From Lotus japonicus (taxonomy: Eukaryota; Streptophyta; Magnoliopsida; Fabales; Fabaceae), in the NCBI RefSeq assembly GCF_012489685.1, contig NC_080045.1, positions 9,573,648 through 9,637,647 on the forward strand: 64,000 bases of DNA. The letters run 5' to 3'. Shown piece after piece: positions 46,801 to 58,086 of this stretch; position 1 is the first letter of the stretch, and every line of letters starts with the position of its first letter. The notes beneath the pieces were generated by a model. The model searched no databases. It saw nothing but the letters and a program-made list of their open reading frames with translations, and had not been told where the DNA came from. A program made the translations under genes and the position numbers.

Positions 46801-49800
46801 CTAATGCTGCCAATGATTTGAAGCTCCATGCTTGGAATTTTTCATTCATAACCATTTTGCCTTTTTCAGTCTTTATCTCCATTCAGAGGCGTCAGTTTGA
46901 GCAAGTTAAAGAAGCTGTTCCTATGATTCTTAATGTATTGAAGACTGTGTCTTTGGACTCAGATGAAGAAGAACTTGAGGATGTATTTGTCAAAGCTGTT
47001 GAGATTGCCAAATCTATACATGAAGTTTGCGATAAGTTGGTTTGTCAATTTTAAAACAACTTACCTTTTTCATTGTGAGGACAACTTAAATTACTGATTT
47101 ATTTTCAATTTTTTTGCTGACATTTTTTCACCTATACAACAGGAGAGTGTTAAAAAGGAGAAGCTCCAAGAACTTCTTGGTTTGTATGTCCTGCAATGCA
47201 TGGTAGATGCTTTGTGCTTTATTAAATTTTTATAATTATTCTTCTCTGTATTTGTTTCCCAACTACTTCAGAAAATTTCATTACTTATGGTTATACTACT
47301 TTAGTATTATTTAACATGTTACCATGCACTGTTCAGGCTCTTGTTTCAACCAGCATTAGCTATAAAGCTGCCATTTGTGATTCGTTGGTATTACAACTAT
47401 CACAAATTTCATCATATTGTGGTTTATCATATCTCTTTCTTTTAACGACTTATGATGTCGAGACTGTGGCTAGCTCCGTTTTCGGAGGTATTACTCTTAG
47501 GTCGCTTTGTGTCTGGTCTGCTGTTAATTTATTTCAATGCGGAAGCCCTACTAACAGTATACGGCTTGTTCTCTTTCCCTCAATTACACAGATGATAAAG
47601 ATGACTGTATGGGTTGTTTATCTTATGTCAGACAAGGTGCTGCCCTTTCAGGTTTGTGTTAGGACAATTATTATAACTGAATCCTTGACTTTTCTTTTTT
47701 GTATTTCCTTTTCACTAGCCCATCAAATTCCTCATTTTTCAGTAATTTGGGGGCATGTCTCAGAGGGGGTTGCTCATGCTGCTAAAGAAGATTTGATTGT
47801 CATCAAGGATGAACTTTGTAATAACCAGATGAAAAGGTGGCAAGCAATAGGAACATTAAAGCATGTTCTTTTCTTTGTAAATCTTCCATGGGAGTTAAAG
47901 AAACATACGATCGACTTCTTGCTTAGCATCACAGATGGAAGTATCTCTAGAAAGTGCAATAATGAACATTCTGAGTTGTTATCTTATATGCCCAATGTTT
48001 TCTCAGCTTTGCAGGTTGTTGTTTTCTGCAATTTCTAACTTCAGTTTGTTTTTATTGGTCAATCGTGAACTTTTTCAATGAAGGAGGGAAATTTTGATAC
48101 ATTCTTCTGTTATGGTTACCTTAACCTTTCAGGCTGTTAAAATGGTTATCATGCATGCCCCAGACCCAGAAGTCAGAAAAAAATCCTTTGCTGTGCTAAA
48201 AGGAGTGAGTTTCTAACACTAGACAATGTATTTTTATGTTGAAGATTTTTTTTATAGCTTGTATGCAATATGAAATGTGCATTTTGTGAAATGGAGATAT
48301 ATGATGTTGGTTGAATTGAATCCCTTTAATGTCTTGTATTTTTCTTGAGATTTTTATGGTACTGTTCTTGTGTTACCCAAAGGTACTTGCAGATATACCA
48401 ATTTCTCAAAGGTTTGACATTTTGAAAGCGTTGATTGCAAATACTGACTCTTCCTCCATGGTAATCCTCTGAATTACAGCTTGTTTAGCTTCGTTCTTTA
48501 TTTAACTAACTGAAAAAGTAAAATCATCTAATGATGGTGTTACGTTTGTATAGATTGCCATCCTCATTGATCTTGTCCGGAGGGAAATGCACACGGAAAT
48601 CTGCAGTAGGACATCAGCTGTAAAAAATGTCGCACCGATAAATAATAAAGTACATCCTGACATATCATTTTGGAATCCAAGTGTCCTTGAGTTGGTGGAG
48701 TTGGTACTAAGACCTTCACAGGGAGGACCTCCTCCCCTCCCTGAGCAGAGTGATGCGGTATTTTTGCTGTTTCATGTGCTTTTGTAATTTACAAAATCCT
48801 GGTATCTTGAGTGTATCTATTGGAAGAAGCATTCTGCATTTTTCTCATCTGGTTTTTGGGTTATGCTCTGACTGAATTATTACCTACAGGTGTTGTCTGC
48901 TCTCAACCTATACAGATTTGTATTGATGACAGAATCTTCAGGTATGTAAAATCAATGAAATCTCAAATAAAGCAATAAAAAGTGCCATGAAACAAATATT
49001 TCAAAAACTTAAAGCTGTTGGGTGAAGACACATGAGTGATTTTAGATTATATTTAAAACATGCTGATAGGTTGAGTCTTAAAGATAGACATAAGGTGTAT
49101 GTTAGGCACCAGAATAAGTAAAATGGCCAACTAATTGTTAGTTAGTACTTTTTGTTTTTGTTGTTAGTTAGGATTTAGGAATACTCTTTTAGTATAAATA
49201 AAATTAGAGGTGTGCTGCTGAAGTTAGTTTTTGGGAAGTTAGTAGTTGGAGGCACTGATTCATCAAGAATCAGTTACATCTTTCACATAAACTTAATCTC
49301 TCTTTCAATAGATAATACATCTCTCAATTCAGAATCACATTGATTCTGGGCAATTCTTTTCTTCTGAATCAGTGTTCTTCTTTCTCTCTTGCATTACCAG
49401 TTCTAACACATGCCCTCTCACTCGAGCTTATTGGGTTTGAAGCATGGACAATATACAACCTCACCTAGCTTATGCTGAAATTCAAACTTTTTATTAGAAT
49501 AATGGGTAACAAGGATTGAACTCTAGACCACTTATTCATAGAGGTTATGATACTATGCCATGAATCAAATATCCCAAAGCTTAAGCTATTGGGTGAAGAA
49601 GACACATGAATGATTTTATATTATATTTATAACAAAAAGAATTGGGAAAAATTACATAATAGGACTTCTTATATTAAATTTCAAGGATTTGGAAGATGAA
49701 AAACAAGCTTTTGTGTTAATGATCCACTTGAATGACTAGCTGTGTTCCTGAACAGAAACATGTTTACCTAGAATTTTCTTTTGTGAGTGGCCCTGAAAAG

Positions 49801-50125
49801 TTTGAACTAGTTACATCTTTGTAGTGGTTTAATAATTGGTAGTTGCTAAACATAATCTAAATTAAAGTCTATTTATGAAGGTTTTGCAATTGCTTTTATA
49901 ACAGGAAAGACAAACTGCACTGGTGTCCTGTCAAGGAACACTTTGTTGAAGGCCTTCAATGAATGGTTGCTTCCTTTGCGGACCTTAGTGACAGGTATAT
50001 TGGCAGAGAACAAGAATGATTATGATCAGCTTGCAGTTGACACTTTATGCACAATAAACCCACTTGAGTTGGTGTTGTACCGGTGCATTGAGCTTGTAGA
50101 AGATAAGATAAAGGAAGCCACATAG
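43821..50125 (+). CDS. ALF4: Aberrant lateral root formation 4 (ALF4), 14 coding exons, 609 aa
   Basis: Plant relative of glomulin. In Arabidopsis ALF4 binds RBX1, restrains SCF ubiquitin ligases and is needed for lateral root initiation. Exons: 43821-43910, 44135-44311, 44636-44785, 45594-45666, 46870-47039, 47143-47202, 47337-47487, 47592-47651, 47743-48014, 48133-48204, 48383-48460, 48554-48757, 48890-48941, 49905-50125. All introns are GT-AG and phases match, giving 1830 bp. Telling words: RRQFEQVKEAVPMIL, LLGLYVLQCM, VIWGHVSEGVAHAAKEDL, NLPWELKKH. An in-frame TAG just upstream of 43821 supports that start. Length is close to the Arabidopsis protein (about 626 aa). The gene looks intact. 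I did not see a strong TATA box in the 355 bp between the solo LTR and the ATG. Confidence 0.9.
46429..46562. mobile_element. Small MITE in ALF4 intron 4
   Basis: A 134-bp element with 15-bp perfect inverted ends TATGTGTGTGTTTGG / CCAAACACACACATA. The TA at each edge may be a TA target duplication. The inside has three CAAACGTGGATC words. No coding capacity. Confidence 0.7.
49100..49408 (+). repeat. Probable solo LTR in ALF4 intron 13
   Basis: A 309-bp stretch TGTTAGGCACCAG...CAGTTCTAACA with TG...CA ends, a TAGTATAAATAAAAT TATA box near 49190, and pyrimidine-rich U5-like sequence. No target duplication is visible (GTGTA left, CATGC right), so ends may have drifted. It is in the sense direction of ALF4 and away from splice sites. 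Confidence 0.55.
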
Positions 50126-50411
50126 GCTATCCCACTAGCCAAAACATTTTTGATAGTATATTTTTAGGGTAGAATTGCCAGCAACATATATGTACCACAT
50201 TTTCAAAACATGATTGTTAGATGAAGTTCATGTTAGTGGTGAGACTTATTTCATAATTGGTGTGCTTTAAATTAATTTTACCAAAAATAGAAAAGGGGAC
50301 ACCCAGGATTTGTCAAATATATTGTGTGTGTTCTTAGTAACACCCTGGATTTTCACTGGCTTGGAACACATGCACATCATGTGTGTTCCAAGGAGACAAC
50401 TGGGATATGGT

Positions 50412-51047
50412 TCATACTAGGGTAAGGTGGGAGAGGATAGGAGAGTGGAATGAGAGGTATGGTAGGGGTAGAAAAGGGGAAGAGACGTAGGGCCCATGGA
50501 GAGAGGGAGTGGGAGTGGGAGAAGGCTTGGGTACGTGGGAGAGAGTAGAGTAGGCAGGGAGCAAATAGGGGGAGGGGTTGGGAGTATGAGGGTCAAGAAG
50601 CGGAGTGGGGGGCTCAGTAGGAGGGGAGGAGAAGGGGTAAGGGAGGATGAGGATGAGAGATACTAGGATGGAGAAGGATAAAGGTTTTAGGAATAGGGTA
50701 GGGAGAGTATGGTAGGTTCTTGGGAGAGTCGAGAGGAGACCTGGGTATGAAGGAGGGTAGAAGGTGCAGGGAGTAATGGTAGAGATAGGGGAGGTAGGGG
50801 TAGGGTAGTGTTGGGTAGGGGGATATGAGAAGTAGAGGTATGCAGTGGATAGGGGAGACATGGTGAGGAGGGGTAAATGATATAGGGTGGGGAAGGATAA
50901 AGGAGGTAGGGATGGGAAAGATAAGAGATACGGATAGGGATATGGTAGTGAAGGGATAGGGAGGGGAAGAGGTAGGTAGGAAGGGTGAAGGGTGAGTGAG
51001 GATAAGGGAGTTAGGGCTAGGGTTAAGGGATATGGTAAATACTTCAC
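50412..51047. repeat. Purine-rich, C-poor block downstream of ALF4
   Basis: About 640 bp in which the plus strand is almost all G, A and T with many GGG runs (GGTAGGGGTAG, GGGAGTGGGAGTGGG), ending in telomere-like TTAGGGCTAGGGTTAAGGG near 51010. The minus strand is open for 211 codons only because CT-rich DNA rarely makes stops; the product would be Pro/Leu/Ser/Tyr low complexity, so I do not call a gene. It starts about 290 bp after the ALF4 stop. No clean repeat period is visible. Confidence 0.75.
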
Positions 51048-51428
51048 TTTTGTATCGTCGGCTGCCGACTCTAGTGTTACAAATTTAGTATTTTAGTCAT
51101 ATGATCGCTGCAAATTTTAGACGCTAAATACTCTTTATTGAGAAAGACCAATGTTACAATAATTTTTTTATGACCATTCAATATATAATAATATTTTATA
51201 ATTATTATATATATATTCGACAAATTTAGAACATCTATTTGCAACTAAATTAAATTTTAAAGACAATTATTTTTCTAAAAAAAAAATGTCAATTTATTTA
51301 CTAATACAACAAGCTTTAGTGTGTTCACACACTATAACAAGAAGAAAATAATTCAAAGAAATTTCCAATAACAAATTATCATATTAAGTCTAAGCATTTG
51401 TGCCTAAATAATTGATGCTGAATGCTCG
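51048..51428. other. No gene recognised
   Basis: An AT-rich spacer, including the 3' flank of the lipid-transfer protein gene on the minus strand. AATAAA-like words occur, but I cannot choose a poly(A) site. Confidence 0.4.
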
Positions 51429-52383
51429 TTACATAGCAATAACTAATACAGCTGAAATCATCATGACTCCAAAAGAAACTTGCATCAACTTGGTTGCTGA
51501 GTTTTGACTTGAATTCGTAGAACCACGTGAATCTGAAATAACACAAACATATATTTTGTTACAAAAATGCATAAACATATCTTTTTATCTTCCCATTATA
51601 GATAAAATAAGACATAAAATGAAAGATTGAAAGAAATCAGTCTACCAAAATTACAAAGTATTAGTGAAGGTATTTTTTTATTCTAATGATTATGTATTGC
51701 TACTTTTGTTTTACTTATACTTAGCTTGAAGTTGCACGTCATAAATTTTTGTCTTTTAACGTCTTAAAAATGTCATTAAATTAAAGAAATCCCAAATTAA
51801 ATTCATATACAAATTGGATTTTATTTAAATGTAATGAATTGGACTTATTTAAATGCATGGATAGTGTAAAGAGTTGTACGCATGCATCTAATAATCCAAT
51901 CTCATTTCTTCATTTTCCATTTTAAATATTTAAAAATTAAAAATAATTATGGCATGACATATTAATGTATTCTAATAAAATGATCGTATAAAATGTTTTA
52001 TATTATCAGTGCACAATAATTAATTAAACTCGTACAAATGAACTTAAGGAAAACATACTTGTTAGGCAGGACAATGGATTAACACGCTGGCCACATCTCC
52101 CGGGCAATGCCTGAGCCTCATTAACATTAATTCCAGCTTGCTCAGCTTTCCTTGTGCCTCTGTTACTCACCAAGCTACATAAGCATTTTTGGTCTGATTC
52201 AATCACAGATTTCAGTGGATCACAACAGCTATCAGGTGGGTCTTTGGTCCCATTTAGGTAGTTTAGGCAAGGTGCAAGCTTGTTTATGCAAGAGCTATCT
52301 TGAGCACTTGCTCTAGAGACCCATGTCACCAGCACAAGGAATGCAATGCACCAAAGTGAGAACCTCAACTTAGTAATTCCCAT
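51429..52383 (-). CDS. GPI-anchored non-specific lipid-transfer protein (LTPG/YLS3-like), 2 exons, 142 aa
   Basis: Secreted lipid carrier expected on the outer plasma membrane or wall, a family involved in cuticle lipid export. Exon 1 (52383-52059, 325 bp) encodes a signal peptide cut after SRASA (about residue 27) and the eight-cysteine domain: C, C (APCLNYLNG), CC, CLC, C and C. A phase-1 intron (GTATGT to TTTCAG) leads to exon 2 (51532-51429, 104 bp), encoding a short Ser/Asn-rich spacer and a hydrophobic tail ending MMISAVLVIAM, a GPI-attachment signal. A single-exon reading would replace the tail with ten spurious residues. All key cysteines are present, so it looks functional. Confidence 0.92.
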
Positions 52384-52457
52384 CTTCCTTACTTATACTA
52401 ATTGCTATAGTCTTTATGTTCCTTAGTGACATTGTGCACATGTTGTATGTAGCATGT

Positions 52458-52466
52458 ATTTATAGG
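52458..52466 (-). promoter_or_regulatory. TATA box of the lipid-transfer protein gene
   Basis: On the gene strand CTATAAATA, about 75-83 bp upstream of the ATG at 52383, a standard plant core-promoter position for a short leader. Confidence 0.75.
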
Positions 52467-52865
52467 AGAGAAGACTAGCAATTAACTAGAGAGAGGAGAA
52501 ATAAGTGATGTCAAAAATGCTATAGTTGGTAATCAAACTTGTATCAAATTCTAGTTGACCGTTAAGCTACTTTCATTTCCAAAACTCACAGTTTCAAATG
52601 GAAAAAAGCAGGTCAGCGCTCCCTTGACTTCCATTTTTGCTTTAAAGCAAAACTGGCTCTGTTTTTTCTTCTTAATTTCTTTTATTTTAATAAATATGAA
52701 GGATTCTAGATATTGCTCATGTATCTACTCAACCGTGTGAACCTCTATTATGAATTTACTTTTGTAGCAATTTGTAACCCCTAGAAAATATTGACATTTA
52801 AAAACTGCCACAGGTATTATGTATCCAATAGTAGTATGCATTGTGTAATAGTTGTGTATAGGACT

Positions 52866-53360
52866 AAAAAATGCTGGTTCTCCTCGTGGAGAACGCCTTT
52901 GAGCAGGAAGTGCCATTGACTTCTTTCTCTTATAATTATGTTTTGCTTCATGTCCTCACTCTCATAATTTGCTTCATATGAAAATATTAATATAATTAAA
53001 CAGAAGCATAAGATTCTATAGTTTCACTCACATGGTGTTTTAAAACACAAACCATTACTCCATTTCTGAGTGTGAAATTGTAAATAATCGTTGCTATGAA
53101 AAATTGCTGTTTCACCTCGTGGAGAATGCCTTTGAGCAGGAAGTGCCAAACTGTCAATGATTTCTTTCTTTTTTGTTTTGCTGCATTTCCTCTCGCTCAG
53201 AATTTGTGCAATTGGAGAGTGTTGACAAGTATATATTTGTGGTGAAGCATAATTTCACAACTGTGTAGTTTCATAGGAAAATCAAAATAAATAGAATAAA
53301 CAGAAGCAAAGATTCTAGTTTCACTCATGATGATTTAAAACCAAAATCAAACCATGTAAA
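52866..53360 (+). repeat. Diverged tandem duplication of about 230 bp
   Basis: Copy 1 (about 52866-53060) and copy 2 (about 53098-53360) share GCTGNTTCNCCTCGTGGAGAA, GCCTTTGAGCAGGAAGTGCCA, then TTTCTTTC, AAACAGAAGCA and TTCTAG/ATAGTTTCACTCA in the same order. In copy 1, GTTCTCC-TCGT-GGAGAAC forms a perfect hairpin; copy 2 has lost it on the left arm. The remaining intergenic sequence from 52467 to 53530 shows no gene. Confidence 0.7.
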
Positions 53361-53534
53361 TAGGAGTTACTTAGTAGTATCTCAGCTGCACAATATAATC
53401 AATATACCAAATTTTGAGTCCAAGAATAAGATCCACAGTCATATGGAATTTGATTGAACATTATTATTTCCAACTTATTTAGTTTATTCATTTGTCCTGC
53501 TAAATAAACCACTTCAATCTTCACTATCCAACTC

Positions 53535-54671
53535 AAAGCCTGAAATGTAGAAGTTTAGAGATCCCATCAAGGCCTTTTGCATCGAAGTGGGCCATATAAT
53601 CAAAGAATTTTCGGTTGTAGAGTATCCCATGGATCATGACCACTGAGATGTCAGGTATGGACAAGGAGGCATGCCCCAAGGGGGAGGAACCCAACCCTAG
53701 GGAGTCCAGGATGCATGCGGAGGTGGTTGTCATGGCTGAAAGGGAGCTGCAGCAGAGGAACCAGAGGAGCCCGAAGAACCAGTAGAACAGGAGCCATTGC
53801 GCTGGTCACGACCACCAAAGCGACCCTGATTGCTGCGATTGCGTCCGGACCCAGAACGATTGTTTGAGCGTCCTTGAGTGCTGCGAGTGGTGGAGCGCAG
53901 TTGAGATGGGTCGTCAGAGTCTCGTGGAGTTGAAGCATATGAGGTGTGTAGAGCAATCTGAGAGGCAGTGGCCTGCATCTAGGCGAGACCAAATTCCTCA
54001 AGAATCAGCATGGAGCGGGCCTTGTGGTAAGTTGGCAAAGGCTCGCTCTGACGGATCAGGGTAGCAACACCATGGAAAGCTTAGAGAGACAAAATACCAT
54101 TTGTAAGACCAGACGATGATTGCTTACATGAGCACCATATCAGAAAGATGTTTCAGACGCTGGAATTAGACTGAAACATTAGGAAAATCATTCAAGCGAG
54201 TGGAGGAAAAATCCTGCTTGAGAGCGACAACACAGAAGTTCTGATTGTCCTAAAAAAAATAGCAGCAAGACAGTTCCAAGTAGCCATAGCATTAGAGCCT
54301 TTCTCCATAACATTAGCTAGAAGATCAAAGGAGATGGTTGAATAGATCCACTATTTGACAGTAGAGTCAAGAGTGACCCACTGTTCATATGTAGCATCTG
54401 TGGGAGCAGGAGGCTCCTTTCCATCCTGAGGGATGATATGGTGGAGTACGCGGGTGGAGCGAGCATGAGTTTCAAATAACTCAGCCGACATACCATAATG
54501 ATCCTTCTTCATCTCGAGTTTGAAGGGGATACTGTTTTTGACATTAGTGTCAGCAAGTGCCAGATGAAACTCAGGTTTATCCGAAGAGGAGGATCCACCA
54601 TTGGCGGAAGGCACCACTGTGGACGTCAGAGAGTCGTGATCGGAGCCTGAATCTGCCATAAGAAAAACCAT
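53535..54671 (-). pseudogene. Copia gag remnant
   Basis: A degenerate Gag on the minus strand. The first piece (54671-54351) has IPFKLEMKKDHYGMSAELFETHARS and QWVTLDSTVK, a copia UBN2-like Gag core, then a stop and several frame breaks. A later piece (53978-53730) is Ser/Gly/Arg-rich. The rest of the element to the left (protease through 3' LTR) is missing, cut at about 53530. Its LTR and primer site are at 55245-55430. Confidence 0.75.
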
Positions 54672-55244
54672 GAAGAAGAAAAATTAAAGAAAAGGTTTTA
54701 TTTTTTGTGTTCTTGTGTTTTGTTTGTGTTTGTGTTTTTTTTTTTTTTTGGGTTCTGGCTGGGTTGAACCGGAGGGGATCCGTGGTATGGTTGCACATGT
54801 CGGACCGGGTTTGGACCAGTCTGGGCGAACCAAGAAAGGTTGGCTTTGGCTGCAGCGGGTCGCTGGGTAGGATCCGGGCGCTGTTGTAGATGCTGGATGC
54901 CGGTGAGGAAGAGGGCGTTTGGGACGCCGAAGTCACGCTGGCGGAGGGCGACTCGGAGGAGGGAAGGATCTGGCGGCGCGAGGGGCGGCGATGGCGCGGA
55001 TAAGAAGCAGACTTGATGGTTGCAGGCTGTGTGCAAGAGAGAGACGTAGGGAGGCGCGCAAGAGACCGGCGGCGCTGTAGAGAAGGAGCGCGGTTGGCAG
55101 CGCGGTGTGCAACAACCGTAGATGAGCAATAAGCGGCGGTGACACAAATATGAGTAGGTGCGGTGGCGGGCTGATGCGGATGGGAAGAAAATGGAAAAAA
55201 AGGAAAGAAAATAAAAAATAAAAAGTTCAGAGGATCTGAACTAA

Positions 55245-55430
55245 CTCTTGATACCATGAAGGAATTGTATTACGTACCTTTCATTGATAAACAACTAAGT
55301 ACATATAAAAAAAGATCCTAGGGTAATAGTTAACTAGGGAATAAATCTAAACAAGATTACATGCGTAATTACATCATAATAAGTAAATAATAACTATTTT
55401 AATATTCTATTCTAATATTATATTCTAACA
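55245..55430 (-). repeat. Copia LTR (174 bp) with primer site
   Basis: LTR 55257-55430, TGTTAGAATATAATATTAG...CCTTCA on the minus strand, directly joined to primer site TGGTATCAAGAG (55256-55245), an initiator tRNA-Met type with one extra A. The 580 bp between primer site and gag is a GC-rich leader with a (T)n tract near 54738. Confidence 0.8.
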
Positions 55431-55559
55431 AATACAAGCTTCTAGACCCTGCAAAAATACATGAGTTACAGCACATCAAAACACAAAATTGGTTTAAAGA
55501 ACCATTTAGAAATGGCATGAAGAAAGTCTTTATTCTTTTCTTCCAGTCAAGACCAAGCC

Positions 55560-56035
55560 TTGAAGCGTGCCTGCTCAAATACCTTTCTTGAATCCATCTC
55601 CACTCCCTTGGAAACTATCCCATTCCGCGGTATCCAAATCTGCATACTACTGCCACCCAAATCACAAATAGCCCATTCTTAACATTCCCAGCTTTGTTCC
55701 CAAAAAATTGTCTCAAGTGTTCAAACGCCTCTTCCGGATACACATGGTACCAACCCATCCAATTTGAAACATTTGCCCAGATTTTTCACGCAAAAGAGCA
55801 TGCAAAAAATAAATGATTAGTTGATTCCAAAGCCACCGAACAAAAGGGCAAATTGCATCAGGAAGTTCTATATTTCGCCTTATCAGATTGACCTTTGATT
55901 GAAACTAGCAACACCTTCCAACCCAAACATATAGCATTTGAGGGAGCTAAAGTAGCCCACAACCCTCTGAAAACCCAATCTTCCTCTGAATAGTCAAAAT
56001 CCAAGAGAACCTCATAAGCAGATTTAACTTAATAC
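55560..56035 (-). pseudogene. LINE-derived reverse-transcriptase zinc-binding domain remnant
   Basis: The minus-strand translation gives CNLPFCSVALESTNHLFFAC and KIWANVSNWMGW, the zf-RVT pattern found at the C-terminus of plant LINE ORF2 proteins. At least two in-frame stops, and only this domain remains. It is truncated on the right by the copia LTR at about 56054. Confidence 0.75.
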
Positions 56036-56053
56036 TCCCCATTACCTTCCTTT

Positions 56054-56548
56054 TGTGAGAGATGTTTCCAAAATATATAAAATTGGAAATATGCATTCTA
56101 TTATGAGTTATAATATTAGTGTTCAAAGTTATAGCAACATGTTGATTGTGGTATAGTGGATTTGTCACTAACCATGCACTTGCGTGTCCTTTGTTCAATT
56201 CCTCCTGGTGACATTTTATGGACATTAATATTATATAACGGTTTTCAAAGAGATATGTCTCTTCACCAAGGGATGTTAGTATCTCTATATAAAGAGATAT
56301 TTGGGCAGAAAACTTGGACATAACATATGCACGAAATTGGTCTTCATTTTGACCAATTTCTCTTCCATTTACTTCATACTAAATCATCCTCCACTTCATT
56401 AATGCATGAGTGAAGTGCGGGAATCATACTTCTGTAAACTATTATCAAAGATACGTTTGGTGTGTTAGTGAAAACCACATCAAGGAATTCAAAGTATCCT
56501 GAAGGGAATTCGCCGGTTTTCTCATTTGCATCCAATACATATTAATTG
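56054..56548 (+). repeat. 5' LTR of the old copia (right end interrupted)
   Basis: Matches 62076-62668 over most of its length. Differences: it lacks about 135 bp present in the 3' LTR (most of the convergent tRNA-like repeat) and a short TGGAAGTTGTTCC segment. It ends around CATCCAATACATATT, just before the AATTG target site of the inserted element. Confidence 0.75.
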
Positions 56549-56961
56549 TGATACAGCGGAAGTCGTACTGGGATTGCAAGCGCAAATCCTAAGGAAAAGG
56601 TTTCTGGAATCCACCAGAAAGGAAATTAGCAAGCGCTAAAACCCTAGAAAATACACTGGAATCCACCAGAGAAGAAGAGAAAACTCTTAGATTTTATTAT
56701 CAATCAAAACTCAAATAGGCTATGCCTTACAAGTGCTTAAATAAGAAAAGAAAATATCCTAATAGTAAAATAAATAATATCCTAAAAGATCCTAATTGAA
56801 AATAAAAGATCCTAATTGAAAATAAATAAGTTCCTAACAAAAAAATAATTAAGATCCTAAAAGATCTTAATTACAAATAAGTAAAATTACTAAAATACTA
56901 AAATTATCTTAAAAAGCTCCTACATCAGTCTCCTCTTCTTGTAAAGAACTCGACCTCGAGT

Positions 56962-58035
56962 TCACATCACGATAAAGGACTTCAGTTGCCTCAAAATACC
57001 AGGATCAAAAGGCTTCCAAATTAAACCAAGGAGAGTGAGTGTTGAATATCTAATAAAAGCACATGGAAAAGAGTGTGGAGACTCCTGTTTTGAAACACTA
57101 GCATCCATCTTGTTGATGCCAGGATCAAATTGTTTTCGCCAAACACCATGAAATTGATGGAGTGTGATTTCTGGATGAACTAGCCGTGATTGAAACAACT
57201 TCCAGTGGCATGGAATAAATTGTCGGAATTGCGAGTTAGACAAGTTGGATTGCAGTTCCTTTTTCTCAGGCATATTACCAAACAAATGGGGTGCAAACTT
57301 GGGAACAAGGACATATCGAACCTGAGGCACAACCATAAGTGTTAGATTGTAAGGTGTGAACACTGCTTCGATGCCCAAATTGACAGAGGTGTCTGGCTCA
57401 GATATAACATGGGGTACAACCTCTAAGATGTCATCAGATCTAGATAAAAGAGAACAGTGTGTTGGTGTTGGTGCGCTCTCGCTGCACAAATCATCCATCA
57501 ACGTTTTTGCCTCATCTTCCAGGCCAACAACAGAGGATGGCGCAAATGAAATTTGAGAATCAGATTCCGAAGAAGTTGCGTACATAGGTCTTGTAGAGGG
57601 ACATGAATTTGAAGTAGGTTTTGGTAGGGGTTGTGGTAAGGAAATTGGATCTGCAGTCGGTGATATGTTGGGGTAAGGATTGATAAGGTTTGGAGTAGCA
57701 GGTTGGGGGTGTGGAGTTTCGGTGGTTTTAGAGGTTGAGTACTGAACTTGGTAATAAGGATGAGATACGGATGGTGAATGCAAAGATTGGGAAGGTAAAG
57801 ATATAGTGAAACGATTGTTGTTGTTGTCGCGCGGAAACCTATGTGGTTTCCCTCTCCTGTCTCGTCCCCGGTTACCGTTGTTGGTATTGTTGATCTGCGC
57901 CGTTAAAGCCGCCGTGAACGTCGCCATATGTTGTATCATCTGTTGTGTCATATGTTGCGTAATAGCAGTTAGGGCCGCGGTAAGAGCCACGGTAACATCC
58001 TTCAGGTCTGCTTTGGTCATTGGTTGATCTTCCAT
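56962..58035 (-). CDS. Gag-like/hypothetical protein of the three-LTR element, 357 aa
   Basis: The ATG at 58035 lies 36 bp after the primer site. Residues 1-50 are Thr/Gln/Met-rich and helix-prone. Residues 52-75 are basic (NNGNRGRDRRGKPHRF), like nucleic-acid-binding tails of legume retrotransposon Gag. The middle is Pro/Ser-rich. The C-terminal third has two related segments ending KQFDPGINK and KPFDPGILR. No zinc knuckle, protease, RT or integrase. Its length in an uninterrupted frame suggests it was recently under use. It may be a Gag fragment fused to an unrelated tail; the family was not recognised. Confidence 0.6.
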   Translation of the reverse strand: MEDQPMTKADLKDVTVALTAALTAITQHMTQQMIQHMATFTAALTAQINNTNNGNRGRDRRGKPHRFPRDNNNNRFTISLPSQSLHSPSVSHPYYQVQYSTSKTTETPHPQPATPNLINPYPNISPTADPISLPQPLPKPTSNSCPSTRPMYATSSESDSQISFAPSSVVGLEDEAKTLMDDLCSESAPTPTHCSLLSRSDDILEVVPHVISEPDTSVNLGIEAVFTPYNLTLMVVPQVRYVLVPKFAPHLFGNMPEKKELQSNLSNSQFRQFIPCHWKLFQSRLVHPEITLHQFHGVWRKQFDPGINKMDASVSKQESPHSFPCAFIRYSTLTLLGLIWKPFDPGILRQLKSFIVM

Positions 58036-58086
58036 GGTTGATCAAGCAAAGAAAAGAGACAGGAGAAAGCCTGCTCTGATGCCACT

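Noticed and set aside
47316..48038. A 240-codon single-exon frame
   Set aside because: Read-through of two ALF4 introns; phase-matched splice sites give the conserved protein.
51000..51040. Interstitial telomere array
   Set aside because: Only a few TTAGGG/TAGGGTTAAGGG-like words, no run of the plant unit TTTAGGG.
50412..51047. A 211-codon minus-strand frame, Pro/Leu/Ser/Tyr-rich
   Set aside because: Produced by C/T-rich composition that lacks stops; no domain, no varied sequence, no promoter.
54577..55257. A 226-codon minus-strand frame, and a 149-codon one inside it
   Set aside because: Leader region between primer site and gag of a copia element; composition-driven, no domain.
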